A stretch of DNA of 64,000 nucleotides from positions 12,219,941 to 12,283,940 of the forward strand of contig JAMXBB010000002.1 in the NCBI GenBank assembly GCA_024138015.1, written 5' to 3'. Positions 21,918-33,000 of this stretch are shown here, piece after piece (positions within the stretch are counted from its first letter, which is position 1; each line of letters begins with the position of its first letter). Source of the stretch: Lumnitzera littorea. Lineage: Eukaryota > Streptophyta > Magnoliopsida > Myrtales > Combretaceae. The notes under the pieces are model-generated. The model made no database searches and was not told the DNA's origin. It saw nothing but the letters and a program-made list of their open reading frames with translations. The position numbers and the translations under genes are program-made.

Positions 21918-22398
21918 TGTTGTTGAGTGATTTTAGGATAGGATCTTGTTCCTATAAAAACATAAAAAACTAAGTGGTACTGGGGCTCGCTCGATACAGC
22001 CATTTCAATACCAAAGTTTATAAGTGTGTTGAGAGAAGTAAGATAAGTATAAAGTTTAGGGTCGTAAGAGAGTTCTTACAATGTTTCCTCCTAATATTTA
22101 TAAGCGAAAATTGGATGTCTAAAACTACAATTAATCATCAATAATGGGATACGTGGAGATCTCATAACAAACACACGTTGAAGATATAAAAATAGTAGGC
22201 AGTTACGTAATGAGATCATACTAAATTATAATCTTCATACCACTTTCCTAGGCTTAAACTCGATGTGTTAATGGGCTGAGCTTCAAGGCCTATCGAATAG
22301 ATTGAGCTTTAGTTGGCACTAGTTGAAAACAAAGTAACTCAACCTCTTATCGATTGAGTAGACAAATAATGTTATAAGATAAAAATCAACTACTAACA
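21918..22398 (-). repeat. 5' LTR of the Tat element
   Basis: 481 bp partner of 4140-4621. It starts TGTTGTTGAGTG and ends CTACTAACA (plus reading). Minus-strand transcription would use TATAAATA at 22095-22102. The first internal bases read TTTGGTGCTAATTG on the minus strand, in the place of a primer-binding site; I cannot name the tRNA. CCTAT follows at 22399-22403 as the second target-site copy. Confidence 0.9.
22095..22102 (-). promoter_or_regulatory. TATA box of the Tat element 5' LTR
   Basis: TATAAATA on the minus strand, inside the 5' LTR, about 180 bp before its downstream end and about 210 bp before the gag start. The matching position in the 3' LTR is mutated, which supports this as the U3 promoter. 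Confidence 0.55.
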
Positions 22399-22403
22399 CC
22401 TAT

Positions 22404-22740
22404 GGTTCTCTTTCTGGAGTTTAACTATTTTGAGTTTAACTGTTTTGAACATGGGGTATTTGATCCATATTTAATCTATTAAGGCAATCTTTTATACTTA
22501 GAGCAAAAGGTATCCTATCTATGTTCTTAGGAAATTGAATTCTAATGCTTCAATTATCAAGTCTTTGAGTAAGAAAAGGTTTTGATTAAGAAATGCTAAG
22601 CTTTGGTGGAAGTACTTCCTCTCAAGTCCATTCTTCCAGAAGCGAAACTTCTTCCCAACTTAACTTATTGGGAATATATATCAAAGAATTTTTTGTAGAC
22701 TACTCAAGTGATATTAATTTTTAAAAAACGGCTTCATAAC
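22404..22740 (-). pseudogene. Caulimovirid relic, upstream part (movement/capsid region)
   Basis: This is the continuation of the relic at 1-4134 beyond the Tat insertion. One minus-strand frame is open over roughly 30 codons (around 22460-22560) and contains FPKNIDRIPFAL and LNRLNMDQIP. It looks like a caulimovirid N-terminal polyprotein region; movement protein is my best guess by position. The right border meets a truncated Tekay-like LTR near 22740 without any LTR or duplication, as expected for illegitimate integration. Confidence 0.5.
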
Positions 22741-25700
22741 ACTATTGTATAGAAGAAGAATTGAGTTGAATCATAACCTAGAATATACATATATCATCAA
22801 CATATGAATATTAAAGAACGTATTTATATTATAGGACACATGAAGACAAGTTGACTTGTGGCTGGTAAAGGGAGCGACCAAGGATTTCAAGTAAGTTGGA
22901 TTTAATACTTCGTCATATTTTGGAGTACTATTTTAGAATACTCAAAGACTTGTGATTGTATTTATTTGTGTTTGTAAGTAGTCATGTATGCATGTGCTTA
23001 AGTATCTAATTTCGTACTGAATCCTATGTTGTGTTTAGTGATTGATGTGAAATTGTCTTATCACCCTAAACCGTACCTAACAATAACTGGCCTAAATACC
23101 CTAATTTAACATGTATAGCAACCCTTTAGGGGATCATTAGAATTTTCCAACCAAATACCAACACCTTCGAAAAAGATAGCATTGGAAAGTATAAGGGTTT
23201 TTTCCTCATCCTTATCTAAATTGTCACAACCCAAGGGGGCTTAAGTCATGGTAGTACCACCATGTAATACGTGAAGATCTAAGATTAAGCACCATCCTTG
23301 ATCAGGGATCTTCGGTATACTATATAAGGTATTCACAACTATGACCTTCTACTAGTAACTAACATTAAGTAATAACATAACATATAAATTAAAGTTGAGT
23401 TATCCAAATGATCACTAATAAAGCATAAATAAGCGAGAATATTCGGTTTCCCCTAAATTAGTCATACAGTACCAGGATAAATCACCATAAGTAGTCTATG
23501 CTACTCAACAAACTAAAGATACTTAATAATTGGAAATTAAAGAGAGTTTATATATATATAAAGAAATGGTTCGCTCGAGCTCTTAACTTCTTCACATCCC
23601 AATTTCAACTGGTGTTAATAACCTCGGGCATCCTACGGCCTGATTCTAGCCACAAGTCTTGCTGCAACAATAAACTACAGAGAGGTAAGCTCGACTACTT
23701 AGTGAGTAACCTACCTACTTTACAACAACCAATATCAATTAAGTTATTTAACAAGCATATGGAAGCATAGTTAAACATATGCAATGGAACAGTATATACA
23801 GTCTACTAGTAACTGTATACAATGAGTTTTGACACCCACGGTTGCTTGGGTTAGGAAGTATTTCGGCACGTTAGGATCCAAGTATCCACGTCCAATTCAA
23901 AATCTCTTGTCATCAATATCATTCTCAGCAATAGACACGACATAGCCTCAAGTAGAAGGCAGTAATTCCCGAAGTTAAGTAGTTCTTAAAGGTTGAGGCA
24001 GAAACATGCTGCATGAAGTATGTCATACGATAACAACTTTCAACACACAAAATACAATATGGATCCTCTAAGCATGATCCCCCATTCTACTGCATGATGC
24101 TAACGCCCATATTATCATGTTATAAGATGTGATGCATGTTCAATTTAATTAGGGGTTAAATATTCATTAGTCTGGTTCAATCATAATATACAAACACTCT
24201 AAGACCTTAGGCTCTAATGCAGTAAGCAAATAATATTCATATCAACTTAAGATATTTTTGCAAACAAGGTCAATCATATCAAACACACACAATTTCCCAT
24301 TTTCCCCAACATGCAATAATTTCAGTTATTGGATATAATTAAGTATTCCACTAACTATAAGCATAAACAAGTAAAGTAAGGGGTAGAGTACTCACTCAAC
24401 TATGATGCTTAGTAGTCCCAATAATCCTATATGACATCAAAGTCAAACTCCTCATCCCTTGAAGAAGATAATTAAGTTTTATGAGTATTTTATTTATACC
24501 AATTAAATAGGCTTACCGCTTATTATCCTAAAGTTAGTTATTTCCGTAATTTGGGCATATCTTCTTCGTTTTAACTCCGTTTTCGATGATCTTATAGTCT
24601 TTTCATTGTTTTTGAATGTTCTTTCATTTGGTGAAATTATTTTTAAGTTTCTAAATTAGTTAGTTTTCTGTTTGGGCCCTACAAGATCATGAGCCCAAGT
24701 AGTGAGTTGGGTTATTTTAGGATTTGGGCCTTGGGCTTGGTTTTTTTACTTTAGGCTTTATGTTTAATAATTTTAGGCTTCTTTTAAGTATTTTAAATGG
24801 GTTATTTTTCTACCCAACACTTTAAAGTTTTAAAGTGAGCTTTAGTGATGCTCTTATAGGTCAAATGGGCCTTTTTACTAAGTTTAAGGCTCTAAATCAC
24901 TGAAGGGGCTATGGTGGGTGTCTTGGATGGGCTTTTGGGTTTTGTGAGCCTTCTAAATAACTCTTCATAAGCCTTTAACCTAGGGTTCAAATCTATTAAT
25001 CTAGCTACATAAGCTCCTAAATTAGTTCTTTTAAGCTTTTTGTGTCTAGTTCACTATTTAAAGCATTAGGCTTAAGCCCCCTTATCTTTTTGGACTTAAG
25101 CCCAACATTGGACTTAAGTTTATCCCATTTTTAATATGGTTATAGATCTGTCCATTATAGTTCTTTGGGTTATTAACACCATTCTTAAGCTTATAATCAC
25201 TAACTAAGCTAATTTAGAGCTTTAATTAAACTTTAGCCTACTTAACTTGATTAATTAAGTCCTAAACCATACTTAACACTAAATAAACATGTCATTAAGC
25301 TATTAAAGAAAATTTTCCAGATTTGGTGGGTCAAAGAAAGTGGCGGCCATGAGTTGTTTTTGGGGTCAAATCCTCCATTTTTGTGCAACATTAGATTTTT
25401 ATGATGTTTTAACTTATGTAACCTATGTTTCTACTAATCTAAAACCATAATCATTTCATAAAAGTATGTAGAAGTGTGATGAGGGGACAAATATGGGGCA
25501 GCATGCATGGAAAACAAGAGTCTCATTAACCTACTTAAAGATTTTCTATTAACAATTATACTACTCTACATAACTTAGCCTATTTATGTTATAACTTCTA
25601 CTAAAGGTGGTTTTTCTTATACTTACCTTTGTGGACCTTCTTGAAATACCTTAGAACTTCTATGGAGTTGCTATAAAATAATTTTTATGAAAGAGAATAT

Positions 25701-27530
25701 TAGTATCTATCATTATTTTGTAAGAAATATAAAGAAAAACCTAACCTAAGTTCTTACTGTAACAAAGTGCAAAAGGCCTCCCTTTGTGGTTATGTGCCAT
25801 GAGCCTTGGTGTGTGTAAAGGGGTGTGAGTGTGTCGAAAAACAAGGGAAATGTATGTGTGAGGTGTAGGACTTGGTTTGGAGTAGTGGTGGTGAAGTTAT
25901 GGGGGTTGACACTAGGGTGGTCAGTGGTAACCGATAAGAGGAAGAAGAAGGAGTTTAGGCTTAATCTTTGAGAGAAAGTTTGAGGGAGTTTTTAGATGTG
26001 TTTTAGGGTTTGAGAAAATGAAAAATGAGGGAGGGGGAAGGGGATAGCAGGTTATAGAAGTGAGGGGAGGTGGGGGGACAAGTGGTGAGTAATTTGGGAA
26101 AACAAGGACAACTACCAAATGGAGACCATGTACTTCATGTGCCTTTTGCCAATTTGGGTATGAGCTTCTCTCCTAAGAGTACAAGATATTTTAAGAAGGG
26201 ATAAGAGTTTGTCTTTTGGTCATTAATCATGTTTGACTTGTAGCTAATCAAGATGTAATGGGGTTGGTGAAGGATTAGGGTTTGATTGGGGTAATTAGTG
26301 GTGATTAGGCATAATTAGGCTAATTAGGTGCAATTAGGATGTGTTTAAAGTTTGGTTGGACTTTGACACTATAATTTAGCTATTCTAAATGCCTTATACA
26401 TATACTTAGGGTTTGGTGCTCGTTTATGGTAATTTGATCTGCATACAAGCTTGAAAGTTAGGGTTCAAATTGCTTAGTACTACTAATCGCTTATATTGAT
26501 CGATTCAACCTTGCTATTAGTATTTATTGGTGACAATAAGGTATTTGATCACTTAATTAGGGTTAGATGGTCATTTTAGGGTTTCAATAACGTTTTAGGG
26601 TTTTTCAAGTATTAGGGTTCTTGCTCATTTAATTAAGTTTTTTAGGCCTTACTTCAATTAGGGTTTTGGTCGAACACTTAAGATTTGATTCCTTTACTTA
26701 GGTATTACTATCATGTTTGGCGTGGTTCTAAGGACTATCTAAGGAGTCCTTCATCCAATTCTACTTTTGGGTTATCAAAATTTCATAGGGTTTACATGAA
26801 CTTAGCGACAAGAGAAAAGGTTGCAGTAAAGATGAAGGCATTGGTTTGAAGGATAGTCTTGGGGGGAACGATGTCTCTATTGCACAAACTTGGGTTTAGT
26901 TGTAAGCTGTTGCATTAATGAAAACTCCTCAACTCAGATTGAAGCGGGTAAAATTATTTTGATTTCACAATATACCAGACCACATTGTGTAATGGCACTT
27001 ACTTATTGCATTGCATATAATTAATTGTCTGATAACCTTATTTGTGCTTATTATACTTTCATAACTCTCTAATTTAACTTATTGAGCTATGTTGCTTATA
27101 CTCATATAAATTCTTTTGCAGGTTCTAACTTCTAACTAGTATGTCGCGTTATACCTATCCTGAGGTCAGTTCTTTTTTTAAGATGGGAAGTGAGGATCAA
27201 TTGGCTATATGATCAAGTCTTTTTAATGTCTTAATAGTACTTTTGGTATATGAACTGATGTATGATATGTAATTTAGCAAGTTATTGTAATATGTAGAAT
27301 CTCTTGGGAATTCTACGATAATATGAATGTAATTATATATATATAAATGATAATTCTAATTTTTTATGTAAATTTTAGCTAAAGTCTTAATTGAACTATT
27401 TACTTCAATGTAAAGAGTCGTCAACGCCTTATGTAGATCATATCTGTGATAGGCACTGTAAGGTCAGTTACTGTCATAAGTTGGTTTACACAGTGAAACT
27501 ATTGCAACTCTGCGACTTCGGGGCATAACA
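22740..27530 (+). mobile_element. Truncated Tekay/Del-like solo LTR, interrupted by a 3.6 kb relative
   Basis: From about 22740 the sequence is collinear with 41020-42221, including the AGTTGGRTTTA...CTTCG...GAGTACTATTTTAGRATACTC block. It ends TTCGGGGCATAACA at 27530. Its first 1.7 kb is missing, cut where the viral relic starts. The text breaks at 23221 and resumes at 26802 around the inserted LTR E. Long LTRs ending in GGGGCATAACA without ORFs fit chromovirus Tekay/Del LTRs; that lineage name is an inference. Confidence 0.72.
23222..26796. mobile_element. LTR-like insertion E (3.6 kb, no coding)
   Basis: It runs from TGTCACAACCCAAGG to GGGTTTACA and sits exactly in the gap of the LTR at 22740-27530. 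Flanks TAAAT (23217-23221) and TGAAC (26797-26801) differ only by two transitions, so they read as one decayed target-site duplication. Features inside are a long A/T-rich middle, GGGCTTGGGCTT-type words (24700-25100) and a G-rich segment (26020-26090) whose minus strand gives a proline-rich short frame. It is probably a solo LTR of a related family; orientation is unsure. Confidence 0.65.
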
Positions 27531-27535
27531 ATTAC

Positions 27536-27824
27536 TAGGACCATAGTTGCAGCTTACTGACACATATAGGGAAGTTAATGCAAACTGTTTATAACAAAAT
27601 ATTAATTAAAATTAACAAATCTCTTGAATTATATGACTACTACACCCCCTCCCCCCCCCCCCCCCCCCCTAAAAATAGACTGGGAAGAATGAATAGTCTC
27701 TTAGAGACTTTAGCTTTGATACCAAAACTTACAAGACCTTAATAGGGATAACCTCAATCAAAATGAGACAAATTTAAAATTTCGCAAAAAGATATTTGTC
27801 CATTTTAGTACCTCATCTTTTTAA
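27536..27824. other. Spacer with poly-C tract
   Basis: AT-rich DNA without coding, including 19 consecutive C (27651-27669) inside a longer C-rich run from 27645. The end (27795-27830) repeats a segment also found inside the adjacent MITE at 27900-27935 (CATTTTAGTACCTCATC). Confidence 0.6.
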
Positions 27825-28371
27825 ATGAAAAATAGGGATAAAGTTTGTACAATTAGCCAAACTTTCGTGATTTTTCATTTTGATATCTAAATTTTAAATT
27901 TATTCATTTTAGTACCTCATCTTTTTAAATGAAATAAATTATTATATTTGTTATAATAGCCATTATCATAAATTGGTAGAATAATAATATAAATACACCA
28001 ACTTCTTTTTATTTCCATTTTAGTACTCAAATTTTATTTTACTTTGGTATTTTAACTTTTTAAAATGAAACAATTGGGTATTCTTTATTACAACCTTTGT
28101 AAAAAAGTTATAAAAAATCAATAAACAACAATGGAACAATTACAACGTTTTTTTATTTTAAAAGAATAAGAAATAATAGACTCAAATCTTCAAATATTAA
28201 TTAATATGACTTTTGTAGACAATATAATAGATAGATAGAAAAATCTTGAAAATGAATACATATCAACTAAATCAATTGTGGTTGCACTTATTGGTGTAGA
28301 GTAGGCTATTTTTAACTTTACATTGATGAAAGAGTTTGTATGATAGTCATTTGAACTTGTTAGAATAGAGT

Positions 28372-28598
28372 TGTAATACCCCTTGAATGCTAGGTGATAG
28401 AACTTTAATCATCATAACACCTTTTAGTGTAGTAGCTTAGAGCACATTAGAACTCCAAAGTTAAGCGTACTCAATTTAAGTCAATCTTAGAATTGGTGAC
28501 CTACTAAGAAACTGTTGCACTAGAGAATAAAACCATGCAACATTCCATGCTAAAGCAGATGATACCTTAATGGGATGAGTTTTAGCTGGGTCGTTACA
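28372..28598 (+). repeat. Cassandra 5' LTR with 5S-derived core
   Basis: TGTAATACCCC to GTCGTTACA. Positions 28443-28514 read like the second half of 5S rRNA: CATTAGAACTCC, AAGTTAAGCGT, then GGTGACCTACTAAGAA. This core holds the internal promoter of 5S genes; several box positions have changed, so activity is doubtful. Confidence 0.85.
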
Positions 28599-28709
28599 GT
28601 TGGTATTAAAGTAGTTCATTAGCTAGAAAGGTAAAGTCCTTGCTTAATAGTGGTTCTAAACCGATATAATGAAACTGATAAGGATGTTAGTTCTATAAAG
28701 GAGGTAGAT

Positions 28710-28931
28710 TGTAATACTCCTTGAATATTAAGTGATGAAACTTTAATCATCAAGGTGCCTTTCGATGTACTAGCTCAAAACATATTAGAACTTTGAAGTT
28801 AAGTGTGCTTAAGCTAGGTCAATCCCAAGATGAGTAACCTCTTGAGAAGCTACAACACTAAAGGAGAAAATCGTATGGCGTTTCATGTCGAAGTCGACAA
28901 TATCTCAATAAGAGGAGTTCCGGGTAGACTA
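28710..28931 (+). repeat. Cassandra 3' LTR with 5S-derived core
   Basis: Starts TGTAATACTCC. The 5S-like core at 28780-28850 includes AAGTTAAGTGTGCTTAAG and GAGTAACCTCTTGAGAAG, nearer to 5S rRNA in its last box than the other LTR. The end (about 28931) is degraded and loses the CA terminus. Confidence 0.82.
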
Positions 28932-29658
28932 TGAGTTGATATGAAATTGATTTTATTAAATTAGAGCCGAAAAAAAAGATTAACAAAAGATTGCTTCAAT
29001 TAATGTAAGCCAAGTAATAATTAAGATATGAGATTAGATTGAAGCTATAAGGAAATTCACAAGAGATCGATTTCATAGGCACATTTCCATTTTTACCATT
29101 AGTTCTTATTTATTTATTATTATGGTTATCGTCATTGTTGCTTTTTTTTTTTTGTTATTTAAATTGATGATGATAATGATCAAAATAATAATAACAACAA
29201 TAATAAATGACATAATTTATTTGGAGATATAAAACCTCCCAAAGGTTTTATACTATCAGAAAAAACCATATGTGCAAATAAAATCTTAAAAACGAAACCA
29301 TTCTCTCTTTTTTTAAAAAAAAAATCAATGTATTATTATTAGTTGTTATTTTATTTATTATTTAAAATATTTTTACAAAAGTTAACATGAAAAAATTATT
29401 TATTTATTTCACTTTTAAAAAGTTGAGGTATAAAAATGAAAAGATAAAAGTTTGAGCACTAAAATAGAAATAAAATGAAAATTGATATATTTATACTATT
29501 ATTCTATTATATTACGATAATGGCCATTATAATAGGTGTACTAATTTCTCTCTTCTTAAAGGTTAAGGTACTAAAATAAACAAATTTAAATTTTAGGTAC
29601 TAAAATGAAAAAAATTAAAAGTTAAAATACTTCTATAAGCTTTATCCCATGAATAATA

Positions 29659-30092
29659 TGTTTGCTCATGTAAGAGATATGGAAATGGTAGAAAGGAGGG
29701 TAAATGAGTTAAGAAAATAAAATGAAGGGCCACGAAGAAAAAACATAAAAGAGTAAGAAATCAAAAGAAATGAGTATTTAGGATTGTGAATAGAGGAAAA
29801 AGAGTAGGTGGTGGCATAAAGGAAATGAAGGGCCTTGATCCAATTTTTTTATAATAGAGAGTGTTGCTAAGAAGAGAAGTGGACATTGTCTAACTACATG
29901 AATTAAAAGGGAAACATTTTAAGTCATTTAATAAGTGGGTTGATAACATTTTTTTAGCTTAATTCACACCATCTAGGATCGGTAGATTAAATGGATCGAA
30001 TCACCAGTAGGATCTATTGAAGCATTTAATAGTTCAAATAATTCATCTATCAATCCCTTAAAATATAAAGATTTTTTTTTCAAAAAAATTAA
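29659..30092. other. AT-rich spacer between two long-TIR elements
   Basis: No coding and no repeat recognised. Purine-rich on the plus strand at 29680-29830. Confidence 0.5.
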
Positions 30093-33000
30093 GGAAAAAT
30101 TACAAATTCGATCTTCGACATTTAGTTGTCTTTTTATATTAATCCTAAACTCTTTTTTTATTTTTTACTTAAATCTTTAAAATTTACAAATATTTGCAAA
30201 TGCGTACTTTTAATGACCGTGTTAACTTTTCCATTAGCAACCAATATGTGGTACAATTTCTTTCTTTAATTATATAAAATGAATAATATAAGAAAATTAC
30301 TGAAACTAAATAAAATCAATTAAAAAATTTTAAATATTTTAAAAAGAAAAAAATCCAGCCACATGGCAAAATCTTAGTTTTCTATGTATTTAATTAAATG
30401 ATTATGTCATGCCCCAAATTAGAAACTCGTAACAGCCTTACCATGTAAACCAATCTAAGCTAAAAGCTAACCTCTTTAGCTGCTAATATAGCTATAGTTT
30501 ATACGAAGCCTTTATCACTCTACAACTTCGACTCATCCAATTCAATATCTATTTAGTATCAACCTAGGGTGCAATTTTCTAAAATAACTTTTAAAAGAAA
30601 CACCATGGTATAAAGTTTGAGAAGAAAACAAAATTTATAATAACTTCAAAAAAAATAATACAATAAGGGTTAAAAAAAGTCCATAGGTTTACAGATCATC
30701 GTATCGATAAATATAAATGAAAACTAGAGAGTCACTAATAGAGACCCTATTAGTTTTTGTATAAGTTAGTAAATTCGATAAATAATTAAGAACGCCACCC
30801 AATAGTCATAAATTTGACTCCCCGACTCTATTCTTTAGTCTTCTAGGACTTAATGTAATTTTGGTGATTCTACTAAGAAACAATTATAGAGGAATGAACG
30901 ATAACTTGCTCAATAAGTCAGACGGAGATAATAACACCTATTAGTCATCGAGCAATCGGGTTTTTTAAGCAAGGTTAATTAGATGCAACGCATATTCAAG
31001 TAAGTACTATTGCACGATGTTGATTGGTAGTCGTGAGATCAGATAAATTATGTCTGCTTTAATCAAGATTTTAAAGAGTTTCATCCGATGAACTTCACGA
31101 ATCGGTCACTAAACCGAAGCTTTTGCAATAGAGAAACACACTTTGCCCAAAACTACCTTTGAACCACGGTCCCTAATGTTATTGCAACCTCTTCTCCTGT
31201 TACTTAGTTCAACTAAGGGTGGGGGAAAGGATCATTTCTATTGTCCTCTACTGGTTTGTGATGTAAGATTGATTAGAAGGTAGATTGGGTTTGAATTAGT
31301 TTACCTCTTAAGGTGATCAAGTAATTTCAAGTAATTCAAAGCAAATAACATCATAAAGCAACCAATATATGCAGTTCAGCACTCCACAACAGCAATACAA
31401 TATTCAAGCATACATTAACATAGGTTTCTAGCTTATACTCACAAGCTAGACACATACTAAGGCCTCTGAGTATTCTTAATAATACTTTAAAGTACGGTGA
31501 ATTACTCATGTCACTTACTTGCACATATGGATACTTTACTCTTAACCATTATCTCCTTGATCTTTAAGTGTCCTTAAAATATATAATAAATTAGTTTTCA
31601 AGCTTTGATTCAATAGTCATTAGTTTGTTTTATATGTTTTTTGGTTGTTTAGTCATAAATTTTATCAATTAGTTTTACTTAAAAATCATGATTTCTTGAC
31701 TAATTAATGATTTTTTACAAATTATCCTAATTAGCCGAATCATCTAAGCTATCATTTAAGTGGCATTATTGTGGTTTTCTTTGATCAAAATCCTCTAAGT
31801 TTAGTTTTGAGAAGTTTTGTTATACTTTTCTTCAGTCTAAAATTCTTCTAAATTTGATTCTGAGCAAATTCATAGTAAATTCCTTTAGTCAGAATTCCTT
31901 TAAGTTTGTCTCTAAGCTAATTAGGGTTATTTATTACACCAATTCTTTCATCTGAGATAGCCTCCAACTTCTCCAAGTAAAACTCCTTATCTGAAATTCC
32001 TCTAAGCTATCTTCCAACCCTATTTTCTATAAAAGTTTTAATATCATCATCCTTTAACTAATCCTCTACTTCCCCTATTTTTACATTTACTTAAGAATTT
32101 TTGTCTCTAACTTATCATCTAAGCATTAATTTAGTACATTATTCATTACCAAAATCTTATAAACCTTCCTATGCTTATTATCAATGTCTTATAATTAGTT
32201 TATTTACTAACTTACTTCCAACTTTCAATTATGAAATCAATTTTTAAACAACGAATAGCACTTGGACAAACCTTCCTTAGCTCTTTAGTGTTTAACTCAT
32301 CATACAAGACATCATAGCTCATCAATTTAACCTAATCTAACTTAAACATCCAATTCACCGCTTCATCTTTTGAGGCCAATACATAATTTTCCATAACTTC
32401 TCACTTCAGTAATCAATCCACTTACTCCAAAACAATATATAAACTTTTAATATCAAATCAAACTCATTAGCTAAGGATTATCAAAGGAAACTAAATTTCA
32501 CTATTTAGGATCATTTTAGCTCAAAAAATTAAATAAAAATATGAAAAATAATATCATGAAAAACTTTGACATAGCAATTTGGTATTAACTTAGGATAGTT
32601 TATAAAAAAAATTTGAAATGGAAATTACGTTGTTAACTTAATTTATTTTAATTTTGAAAATTGTTCGATTTTATCGATTTCTTAAGGATGTATATATTAG
32701 TTACTAAATTTCTACAAATTGATATTTTTCTTAGATTTTATACATAAAGATATGTAAGAATAATTTTTTCATAATTTTTTGGGCAATTTTGATATTTTTA
32801 CAAAATTTCTAAAAATCGGATGAAAATGGGACCTCATTGAAATTTGAAGCTTCAACCACCAACAACCTCTCCCACCTTGTCGGTAGCAATGGGCGGTGGG
32901 TATAGCCTTTGGTGCTGGTGGTTGCTTTCCAACTTCGTCTCGTACTGGTGAACCACCCAATTATCTAACCTATACACTGATTTTACTATTTTTTTTCTTG

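Larger units (their letters stand above)
4140..22398 (-). mobile_element. Tat-lineage Ty3/Gypsy LTR retrotransposon with antisense accessory gene, interrupted by nested insertions
   Basis: Two similar LTRs (4140-4621 and 21918-22398) bound a unit flanked by CCTCT on the left and CCTAT on the right, a target-site duplication with one mismatch. On the minus strand come gag (21884-20817), protease (DTGSS at 20194-20208), RT, RNase H and integrase (ending near 8435). On the plus strand, between integrase and the 3' LTR, lies an extra gene (5241-7838). The second RNase H-like domain and the antisense gene are hallmarks of the Tat lineage (Ogre, Grande, RIRE2 relatives). Without the two solo LTRs lodged in it the element is about 10 kb. 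It is inserted in a caulimovirid relic. Every frame carries stops, so it is not autonomous. Confidence 0.9.
28372..28931 (+). mobile_element. Cassandra-type TRIM retrotransposon
   Basis: Two direct repeats (28372-28598 and 28710-28931) both start TGTAATAC and both contain a 5S rRNA-like segment, the defining trait of Cassandra. After the first repeat, TTGGTATTAAAG matches the usual primer site for initiator tRNA-Met with two changes. AAAGGAGGTAGA before the second repeat is the polypurine tract. Flanks AGAGT and TGAGT differ at one base. The interior is only 111 bp and codes for nothing. It sits inside the Mutator-type MITE. Confidence 0.88.
27835..29648. mobile_element. Mutator-type MITE with about 280 bp terminal inverted repeats
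   Basis: Ends are GGGATAAAG and CTTTATCCC. The arms 27835-28110 and 29380-29648 are inverted copies rich in CATTTTAGTACC words and share ATAATGGCCATTAT-like centres. Flanking ten bases are ATGAAAAATA (27825-27834) and ATGAATAATA (29649-29658), nine of ten identical, the duplication size of the Mutator superfamily. Without the inserted Cassandra it is about 1.25 kb and has no transposase, so it is non-autonomous. Confidence 0.8.

Noticed and set aside
25921..26118. Proline-rich minus-strand frame
   Set aside because: Complement of a purine-rich segment in LTR-like element E; no domain.
28443..28850. Two genuine 5S rRNA genes
   Set aside because: Only the second half of 5S is similar, with many changes, and both pieces lie in LTRs with primer site and polypurine tract between them.
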